Assembly: GCA_032718475.1 (NCBI GenBank)
Contig: JAUCBJ010008744.1
Location: 1 to 64,000, forward strand
Origin: Nemertoderma westbladi
Taxonomy: Eukaryota > Xenacoelomorpha > Nemertodermatida > Nemertodermatidae
Length of the DNA: 64,000 nucleotides
Reading direction: 5' to 3'
This document shows positions 57,925 to 64,000 of this stretch, one piece after another. Position numbers and translations under genes: made by a program. The notes beneath the pieces are model-generated. The model ran no database searches. It saw nothing but the letters and a program-made list of their open reading frames with translations, and was not told the DNA's origin. Numbering within the stretch: the stretch's first letter is position 1; every line of letters starts with the position of its first letter.

Positions 57925-58953
57925 TTGCTTCTAATCTTGCTTTCGATTACGAAAGCTACTACAGTAGTAGTAGTTGACGGTGACACAGAACCATTTGAAG
58001 TGTTATGGGGCGTACTCCAAGGAGACACGCTTGCACCATTCTTGTTCATTATTGTGGTTGACTATGTTCTACGCATGTCCTTAGATCATCATAATGATGA
58101 TGGGGTGATGATAACTCCACCTACTGGCTCCAGAAGTCGAGGAAATCCTGCCAAGTACCTAACTGATCTAGACTTTGCTGATGACTTAGGAGTACTCTCA
58201 GAATCATTAGAGGGAGCCCAGCGGCTCCTCAGCTCATTAGAACATGCTGCTTCTAGTGTTTGTCTTTTTATTAATTCCAGAAAGACCAAAATTCTGACAG
58301 TTAACTTTGAAAGTCCTCAGCAAGTCTCTGATCGGATGAGCATAAGCTCAAAGGATGGTATGCTTGATCATGTGGACGACTTCTGTTACCTGGGATCATG
58401 GATCCGGAAGTCAGGTGAGGACCTTCGAATACGTAAGGGAAAGGCATGGGCAGCCTTGAATAGGCTTTCCAGGATTTGGAAGTCACCTAGAATTAATCGG
58501 AAACTTAAGGTCCGATTATTTAGAGCAGCAGTAGTTCCAGTACTCCTCTACGGGAGTCCATGCTGGGCTCTAACTGCTGAGGACACCAAATCTCTGGATG
58601 GCACATTCACAAGAATGCTACGCCGGGTACATTGTGTCAAGTACAATGCACACATCTCCAACCAGACACTATATAACATTGGAGGTGTCTCATTGGTTCC
58701 CCCAAGCTTGACACTAGAACAAAATCGCCTCCGCTTTGCAGGACATTGCTTTCGCCGTGAGGACCAGCCAGTGCATAATCTTGTACTTTGGCAGCCTCAT
58801 GGAGTGAATAAGCATGGTGGACAGCCCATGACTTTCTTGAGACGCATCTTAAAGGACACTGGCCTTAAAGATGCGGATGATCTAGCAAATGTCATGGGTG
58901 ATAGGGAGTTGTGGCGGTGCAATTTTGTTGACAAGCCGGCACAGCATTCTTAA
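57847..58953 (+). CDS. Non-LTR reverse transcriptase, 5'-truncated, (TAG)n-tailed LINE
   Basis: A 368-codon frame whose LINE homology begins near 57925. It carries RT motif B (GVLQGDTLAPFLFIIVVDYV), motif C as FADD (DLDFADDLGVLSESLEGAQR), motif D (INSRKTKILTVNF), a C-terminal stretch (AVVPVLLYGSPCWALTAEDT) and the end block LRFAGHCFRREDQPVHNLVL. The endonuclease and motif A are missing, so the copy is 5'-truncated and non-autonomous. The frame itself is undamaged through the stop at 58953. It is the longest of four copies in the window (others at 13176, 13776 and 52404). The clade is unresolved; the C-terminal layout recalls RTE-like elements. The first ~25 codons are flanking sequence. Confidence 0.88.
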   Translation: MSSAHTECITCITGPVLSTEVEGMEILLLILLSITKATTVVVVDGDTEPFEVLWGVLQGDTLAPFLFIIVVDYVLRMSLDHHNDDGVMITPPTGSRSRGNPAKYLTDLDFADDLGVLSESLEGAQRLLSSLEHAASSVCLFINSRKTKILTVNFESPQQVSDRMSISSKDGMLDHVDDFCYLGSWIRKSGEDLRIRKGKAWAALNRLSRIWKSPRINRKLKVRLFRAAVVPVLLYGSPCWALTAEDTKSLDGTFTRMLRRVHCVKYNAHISNQTLYNIGGVSLVPPSLTLEQNRLRFAGHCFRREDQPVHNLVLWQPHGVNKHGGQPMTFLRRILKDTGLKDADDLANVMGDRELWRCNFVDKPAQHS

Positions 58954-59006
58954 AAATGCAGCTGCAATGCAGCATGCCGATCCTAGTAGTAGTAGTAGTA
59001 GTAGTA
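58954..59006 (+). mobile_element. 3' end and (TAG)n tail of LINE
   Basis: A very short 3' UTR containing the near-palindromic ATGCAGCTGCAATGCAGCAT, then GCCGATCC and about eight TAG units. The same end is found in the copies at 13.2 and 13.8 kb, which defines the family's 3' terminus. Confidence 0.88.
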
Positions 59007-59035
59007 ATGGAGGGATGAGTCAGTGTCCAACCCAA

Positions 59036-59066
59036 TGCGACCTTACTAATGTTAGTAAAGGTCGCG
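59036..59066. repeat. Short inverted repeat
   Basis: GCGACCTTACTAA pairs with TTAGTAAAGGTCGC across a two-base centre, with one bulged base. It lies between the LINE tail and the next element. Its role is unknown. Confidence 0.6.
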
Positions 59067-59093
59067 CCTTTGGTCCAATCATTGTGTAGATGT

Positions 59094-59101
59094 CTATAGA
59101 T
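59094..59101. repeat. Putative 8-bp target-site duplication, left
   Basis: CTATAGAT, identical to 60336-60343. It fits the nTnnnnAn consensus described for hAT insertions. Confidence 0.65.
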
Positions 59102-59108
59102 GGTGTTC

Positions 59109-59224
59109 GGACACTTCCCCCCCGGACACTTCCCCCCCGGACAGTTCCCCCCCGCTCAAGTAGGACACTTCCCCCCCGGACACTTCCCCCCCAGACACTT
59201 CCCCCCCGCGGACACTTCCCCCCC
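59109..59224 (+). repeat. Left terminal inverted repeat of 15-bp C-rich units
   Basis: Seven copies of GGACACTTCCCCCCC with small variants (GGACAGTT, AGACACTT) and the spacer CGCTCAAGTA after the third. It is near-identical to the reverse complement of 60215-60328. The opposite strand carries seven G7 runs. Confidence 0.93.
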
Positions 59225-59913
59225 GACTGTTCTTAACTTCGCACATTTGTATTTTTCATTTTGTAAGGTAAACGGACCGCTTGTATCCAGATAAGTTGTA
59301 TCCAATTTTCCTTACGTAGCTCAGAAAGTGATCTTTTGCATCCCGATTTTACATTTTATATCCAAGTTTTATTTATGGGTTTTATCAATGCAATTACATC
59401 GTATTGTTTGCTAATCTTTAAACAATTAATTATATTAGATGACCTATAAATTCCATCCCCCGAATGATATACTGTTTTTATTAACTATAGAATTATAATA
59501 ATTAATTGTTTTAATTATAGGTATTATTATGTAATAGTCTTCTTCAAATTGTAGCAGATGGGGATGAATATTATTGTTGCAATCAAAATTATACCTCTCC
59601 AGGGTAAAATCGACATGCGTCGACCTGTATTCTGTGTTCAGCATTACATATTGATATATATATTACTACTATACATACTATATAGATATTATACACACTA
59701 CATATTAAATTTCCTGGTTACTTGCAATATTTTTAATAGGATTTTGTTGAATTATATAATATTGTAGTAATTTATATATTAAATTGGTTAACATTCAATA
59801 CAGCTCCTACTTTAGGCTTAGTCAATTTATTATCTGATGATACAAACATGAATTAATTATTTCAAAGTGGTCTTAAGTCTTTCACCACGGGCACTCAGGG
59901 AAATGCCGGGGTC

Positions 59914-60044
59914 TGGGGGCGATAACCCCCAAGAAAAGAAGCGGGGGTTTGGGGGCGGCAGCCCCCAAGAAAAGAAGCGGGGGTTTGGGGGCGGTAGCCC
60001 CCAACAAAAGAAGCGGGGGTTTGGGGGCGGCAGCCCCCAATTAA
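59914..60044 (+). repeat. 36-bp G-rich tandem repeat inside the element
   Basis: About 3.5 copies of a 36-bp unit containing GCGGGGGTTTGGGGGCGGCA followed by GCCCCCAA and an AAGAAAAGAA linker (spacing 59941/59977). Each unit can form a 7-bp hairpin (TGGGGGC/GCCCCCA) and has G-quadruplex-like G5 pairs. Frames on both strands are open across it only because the period is a multiple of three. Confidence 0.9.
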
Positions 60045-60214
60045 AAGAAATTAAAAGAATTAAAGGAATTAAAAGAAAAACAAACAAAATTTGACTATAA
60101 AAATGTTTCTTTTATAATTTTGAAAAAACTTGTCTAGATACAACTTGTCCTGTAACCATCTTTAACTTTTGTTTATTGCTTTGATGCACCCAGATTAATT
60201 TTAACACTTTAACT

Positions 60215-60328
60215 GGGGGGGAAGTGTCCGGGGGGCAAGTGTCCGGGGGGGAAGTGTCCGGGGGGGAAGTGTCCTACTTGGGCGGGGGGGAAGTGTCCGG
60301 GGGGGAAGTGTCCGGGGGGGAAGTGTCC
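60215..60328 (-). repeat. Right terminal inverted repeat of 15-bp C-rich units
   Basis: Seven GGGGGGGAAGTGTCC units on the plus strand. This is the inverted counterpart of 59109-59224, with the spacer TACTTGGGCG in the matching place. Confidence 0.93.
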
Positions 60329-60335
60329 TAGATCC

Positions 60336-60343
60336 CTATAGAT
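60336..60343. repeat. Putative 8-bp target-site duplication, right
   Basis: CTATAGAT, identical to 59094-59101 and equally distant (7 bp) from the inverted repeat. Confidence 0.65.
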
Positions 60344-60739
60344 TCCTGATAGGCTTACTGCAGTTAATTGGTGCCTCAGATGGATATTGGATAGTTCCAA
60401 CTTCCAAGGCTGCTTGCTATCACCATACTTACCTGTCTGGCACCTTTAACCCCCTACCCCTGTTAGTTAAGAGTAGTCAGTTTTCAGTATATGTTACTAT
60501 TAGTATTCAGGAGAGATTTAGAAGTTTAGTAGTCATTATAAACTACCCCGAGACGGCAGGGCTTACATTGCATCATTGCTTTATTATGTAATAAATTGGT
60601 TTTGAAAATTAAGTGTTTAACTACTTAATTAGGGTTCGTCTATGTACATTTATTATTAGTTTGATATAATTATAATAATACTATTATTATTTTATTAATA
60701 TACTCAACTAAACAGTGGATATAACAGCTCAGATAAAAT
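60344..60739. other. Gene-free AT-rich spacer
   Basis: No gene, element end or repeat recognised, apart from short ATTATT runs near 60650-60700. Confidence 0.5.
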
Positions 60740-60880
60740 GTAGAGCTGGAAATACTACGTGATGTCTTGCATAACGCCATCTAGGGGTAGAGCTGGAAAT
60801 ACTACGTGATGTCTTGTATAACGCCATCTAGGGGTAGAGCTGGAAATACTACGTGATGTCTTGTATAACGCCATCTAGGC
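60740..60880 (+). repeat. 47-bp tandem repeat, 3 copies
   Basis: Units start at 60740, 60787 and 60834, each beginning GTAGAGCTGGAAATACTACG and ending in ATAACGCCATCTAGG. They differ at one base (TTGC/TTGT), so the amplification is recent. Confidence 0.95.
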
Positions 60881-61039
60881 CTCCTGACCCCGCAGCTACA
60901 GATGCCCGACAGTTTAATCTACTTTGGCAGTATTCTCACCGAAAACACCAGTTAATAATATAATTAAAAATGGTAGCACTTAATGCCAATCGCACATTTT
61001 AGATTTACAACTTACGAACTTACAGTACAGCAGTAGCTC

Positions 61040-61235
61040 CAATTGATCCGAATTTAGTTCCAAAATAAATTATATAAATCGAACCCAGTTCCAATCGAGG
61101 CAAACTCTGTTCCAATCACAGAATATCAAAACGAATTTAGTTCAAATGCATGTGAATTTAATTCCAATGCATTCAAATTTACTTTCAATGCAAGCGAATT
61201 TAGTTCCAATGGACGAGAACTTAGTTCCAATGTTT
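61040..61235. repeat. Degenerate ~20-bp repeat (GAATTTAGTTCCAATG)
   Basis: About eight diverged copies of a GAATTTAGTTCCAATGCA-like motif. Related complementary pieces (AAATTGGAATCAATTCG, CTATTGAAACTAAATTC) lie at 61390-61428. The Leu/Asn/Ser-rich minus-strand frame across it (ELNSLALKVN) is an artefact. Confidence 0.75.
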
Positions 61236-61439
61236 CAATCGTTAGGCGAAGCCTTTGTAGGAATATAGTATCAGTATTCAGTATGTCTGTGTACCAGTAG
61301 GAAGTAGGCCTACTCAATAGAGCAGTACTCAACAGCAGCACCTGGTTGGTTGGGGTGTGGAGCGAGACGCAGTTTAATTACGTGCAATTAAATTGGAATC
61401 AATTCGTTTCTATTGAAACTAAATTCCCATAATTCTTAA

Positions 61440-62507
61440 ATTGCACCTAAGTAGGGGGAATCTTAAGTGAAATACGAAACACCAGAGGCAAGCTATAAGT
61501 TACAGTAACTCGTGTAATTTCGTTTGCGGCATATCCGTAACGATCAGAAGTAACCCGAGATGTAAAATGTGTCGGGCGAGCGCTGGCGTGGGAGCTGCGA
61601 GGTGCATCAAAAGATAGAGATGTTTTATTTTCAAGTAATACGCTAATAAATTTCCCAAAAAAATCTATTTAGCAGCTAGGGTGCCGGTACTGCGGACACT
61701 GGTGTAAGATGAGTGTTCGCAAACCCTTTTATTTAATTGAATCTTTCAATGATTATTATACCGTTCGCACAATGGCTCACGGTTCTGATTCACCCGATTT
61801 AATAAAAATACCCCGTTACAACCTAGTATCCTTTGGCTCTCGCTCCTCCTCTTACTCAGCAGCTGTCGTTTTTAATAAAAATACCTCATTGCAACCTATG
61901 CAGTATCGTTTGGCGCTCGTTCCTTCTCTTAGTCAGCACCTCATTATTGCCCTGCTCTCATCTTCTCTTCTATACAATTTCTTTATTCCACACTGTATTT
62001 TTCACTGCGCCATGTATGAGTTTATCAGCAACAATATCGCATCGTTATTCTTAAAATTTGCAGTGTTGCACTGTTTGCAGTGTTGCACTGTTTGCAGTGT
62101 TGCACTGTTGGGGTGGGACGGGGTCACGAAAATGACTCAAAAGGAGATAAATTGATAAACACAAATTAAAAGATTAATTAGTTTACTGTTTTTATTTTTG
62201 TTATTTGTTTTGAATAAAAACATTCACTGTAACATGCTCCTTTCCCTTAGTATTTAATCATGTTTTATTTAAATACTGTACATACGTTTTTACCATTTCT
62301 CAAAATAATCATGTCATTGCGTGCTTGGTTTTCCTTCAAGAAACATTGTGGGAAAATAGCAATTTCATTACATGTTTCACATATTTACTGATCTAATAAA
62401 CCAAATCATATTCATTGAATTGACTCAGAAATCTACAAAGCTGTGCAGCTACTGTAACTTGAGGTATTATTTGTAAAATATGGTCGACTTACATGAAAAC
62501 AATTATT
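61440..62507. other. Region without a supported gene
   Basis: A 148-codon frame at 61709-62155 shows no domain, carries repeated TAATAAAAATACC phrases and ends in three copies of GCAGTGTTGCACTGTTT (62062-62110). I treat it as a chance frame. The rest is AT-rich upstream sequence of the LDLa gene. Confidence 0.5.
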
Positions 62508-62515
62508 TATAAATA
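62508..62515 (+). promoter_or_regulatory. Possible TATA box of LDLa-protein gene
   Basis: TATAAATA lies 108 bp upstream of the ATG. It would put a start site near 62540 and a 5' UTR of about 80 nt. TATA-like words are common in AT-rich DNA, so confidence is limited. Confidence 0.35.
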
Positions 62516-62622
62516 TTCATTCAAGAAGCAACAAGTAACACATCGCACATTATTATTATTCCCGCATTCAAATATAATTAATAGGGACTCTTTCTATTCC
62601 TATCGGATTCCATATACAAACA

Positions 62623-63123
62623 ATGGCGATTATATTCATGGTAATTTTCTCGGTATGCAGTGTTAGTGTAATTGCATTCCACCGGGCTGAAGAAAGTTGC
62701 AATGGTAACGAAATATACTGCAAGTTGGACGAAGTATCGTATTGCGTGCCGCGTCCGTGGCAGTGCGACTCGATACCTGACTGCGACGACGGCTCGGATG
62801 AGACTGGATGCGACGCGGATTTCTGCACGGCTGAGGAGTTCGTGTGTTACGACCAGGGTTACCCGTGCGTGCCGCAAAAATGGGTCTGCGATGGAATCCA
62901 GGATTGTTACACCAAGGCGACACCCGAGCCATCAGACGAAACCAGTTGTGAGACCTGCAAAGAAGGCGCGTCTAAGTGCGGAGATACAAGCCAGTGTTTT
63001 TACGACAAATTTAAATGCGATGGTTACACAGACTGCATCAATGAATTTGATGAACAGGATTGTCCCCCCTTGGACTTTACATTTGAATTCGAGACGGATT
63101 CTACATTCCAGGACTTTGTGTAA
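62623..63123 (+). CDS. Small secreted protein with three LDL-receptor class A domains
   Basis: A complete 166-residue single-exon protein. Residues 1 to about 18 (MAIIFMVIFSVCSVSVIAFH) look like a signal peptide. Three LDLa modules follow, each with six cysteines: C26-C63, C68-C109 and C112-C147. Calcium-site acidic clusters are CDSIPDCDDGSDE in module 1, CDGIQDC...SDE in module 2 (with an insertion YTKATPEP before SDE) and CDGYTDCINEFDE in module 3. There is no transmembrane segment. The acidic, Phe-rich tail ends FEFETDSTFQDFV. Such modules bind Ca2+ and protein ligands; the partner here is unknown. The ATG has A at -3 and G at +4. The coding part is far richer in GC than its flanks. AATAAA at 63254 could end the transcript. 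It could also be the first exon of a longer gene, but a stop and a polyadenylation signal follow. Confidence 0.88.
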   Translation: MAIIFMVIFSVCSVSVIAFHRAEESCNGNEIYCKLDEVSYCVPRPWQCDSIPDCDDGSDETGCDADFCTAEEFVCYDQGYPCVPQKWVCDGIQDCYTKATPEPSDETSCETCKEGASKCGDTSQCFYDKFKCDGYTDCINEFDEQDCPPLDFTFEFETDSTFQDFV

Positions 63124-63253
63124 TGTATGGTATTTCAATTCGGTTTAATTGTATCGACTCACGTGGTAATTAATTGGTTTACATATAAAAATTGGTTTAC
63201 ATATAAAAATGCTACATGTTTTCTTTGTAAAATTAGGATTAATTAGAGAAATT

Positions 63254-63259
63254 AATAAA
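63254..63259 (+). terminator. Polyadenylation signal AATAAA
   Basis: AATAAA lies 131 bp after the stop codon of the LDLa-protein gene, in an AT-rich 3' region that contains a duplicated TTGGTTTACATATAAAAA segment (63174-63210). Confidence 0.5.
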
Positions 63260-63426
63260 AGCAGATATTTATGTGATTTGTTTAAATATGATGCACTATT
63301 CTTATTCTTTATTTTATACTCAATCTAGAACAACAATAATTTGCAGATTGTGAGGTGGGGAACAGACATGGTCCATCCAGGGAATGTTGGAATTCTAACA
63401 GATAATATGGAAGACAATAACGGGTA

Positions 63427-63443
63427 GGGGGGGGGGGGGGGGG
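63427..63443. repeat. Poly-G tract, 17 bp
   Basis: A G run 30 bp before a 32-bp satellite. Confidence 0.95.
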
Positions 63444-63473
63444 TGGTGGGGTTACAACTTAATGAAAATTCAA

Positions 63474-64000
63474 AACTTATATCGGTGTATACGAGTTGTG
63501 GTGTGAACTTATATCGGTGTATACGAGTTGTGGTGTGAACTTATATCGGTGTATACGAGTTGTGGTGTGAACTTATATCGGTGTATACGAGTTGTGGTGT
63601 GAACTTATATCGGTGTATACGAGTTGTGATGTGAACTTATATCGGTGTATACGAGTTGTGGTGTGAACTTATATCGGTGTATACGAGTTGTGGTGTGAAC
63701 TTATATCGGTGTATACGAGTTGTGGTGTGAACTTATATCGGTGTATACGAGTTGTGGTGTGAACTTATATCGGTGTATACGAGTTGTGGTGTGAACTTAT
63801 ATCGGTGTATACGAGTTGTGGTGTGAACTTATATCGGTGTATACGAGTTGTGGTGTGAACTTATATCGGTGTATACGAGTTGTGGTGTGAACTTATATCG
63901 GTGTATACGAGTTGTGGTGTGAACTTATATCGGTGTATACGAGTTGTGGTGTGAACTTATATCGGTGTATACGAGTTGTGGTGTGAACTTATATCGGTGT
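63474..64000 (+). repeat. 32-bp satellite, continues past window end
   Basis: About 16.5 copies of AACTTATATCGGTGTATACG followed by AGTTGTGGTGTG (spacing 63481/63513). I saw only one variant, GTGATGTG in the copy near 63627, so homogenisation or amplification is very recent. It runs off the right edge. Confidence 0.97.

Larger units (their letters stand above)
59102..60335. mobile_element. Non-autonomous DNA transposon-like element with C-rich terminal inverted repeats
   Basis: A 1,234-bp element. Terminal inverted repeats of about 115-120 bp (59109-59224 and 60215-60328) are each built of about seven 15-bp GGACACTTCCCCCCC units, interrupted at the same place by GC(T/C)CAAGTAGGACAC. Seven non-matching bases lie outside the inverted repeats on both sides, then CTATAGAT on both sides. 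The symmetry supports a real insertion with an 8-bp duplication. Inside are AT-rich DNA and a 36-bp G-rich tandem repeat, with no transposase frame. An 8-bp duplication fits hAT, P or Merlin superfamilies. The termini lack the usual hAT CAG/TAG start, so the superfamily stays open. Confidence 0.75.

Noticed and set aside
59867-60094. Gly/Arg/Lys and Pro/Arg/Phe frames on the two strands
   Set aside because: Arise from the 36-bp G-rich repeat inside the inverted-repeat element.
61709-62155. 148-codon plus-strand frame
   Set aside because: No recognisable domain, contains small tandem repeats and lacks compositional contrast with flanks.

Overview
This is a eukaryotic window, most likely from a marine invertebrate. 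An origin in echinoderms or another deuterostome is plausible but not proven. The DNA is AT-rich and gene-poor, and it is full of tandem repeats, long G or C runs, LINE/SINE/Ty3 remnants and inverted-repeat elements. The few host genes are metazoan: a PDE7-type cyclic-nucleotide phosphodiesterase, a Golgi-type carbohydrate sulfotransferase and a small secreted LDL-receptor class A protein. There are no operons, rRNA genes, intact tRNA genes or CRISPR arrays.

Layout. 1-6.4 kb: a 30-bp minisatellite fused to an L2/CR1-like LINE reverse-transcriptase ORF with its 3' stem-loop and (ATT)n tail, then a 17-bp and a 44-bp minisatellite and a foldback repeat. 6.4-13.2 kb: AT-rich DNA with G/C homopolymers and no gene that I can support. 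13.2-14.0 kb: two 3' fragments of a (TAG)n-tailed LINE, one carrying a 14-bp minisatellite inside its target-site duplication. 14.5-15.3 kb: a GC-rich Pro/Ser/Arg-rich ORF of unknown function. 15.35-34.5 kb: a 19-kb array of a 41-bp satellite with higher-order repeats; about 18.5 kb runs in one orientation and the edges run in the other. 34.6-36.2 kb (minus): the PDE7-like gene, nearly all in one exon. 36.2-41.3 kb: gene-free apart from a LINE 3' tail. 41.3-43.0 kb: a 123-bp tandem repeat, then a foldback element. 43.5-49.3 kb (minus): a decayed LINE, a tRNA-derived SINE and a decayed Ty3/Gypsy element. 50.8-52.0 kb (minus): the intact sulfotransferase. 52.4-59.0 kb: LINE and SINE fragments, a 34-bp minisatellite between two ~220-bp direct repeats, and the longest copy of the (TAG)n LINE. 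59.1-60.3 kb: a 1.23-kb non-autonomous element with ~120-bp terminal inverted repeats built from a 15-bp C-rich unit and flanked by an 8-bp duplication. 62.6-63.1 kb: the LDLa protein gene. 63.5-64.0 kb: a 32-bp satellite running off the window.

The three host genes are independent of each other: intracellular cAMP hydrolysis, Golgi glycan sulfation and a secreted Ca-binding module protein. The points most worth following are the PDE7 gene's near-loss of introns together with its two PKA-pseudosubstrate-like motifs, the inverted-repeat element at 59.1-60.3 kb, the inverted 41-bp satellite array, and repeated cases of minisatellites starting at LINE 3' tails.
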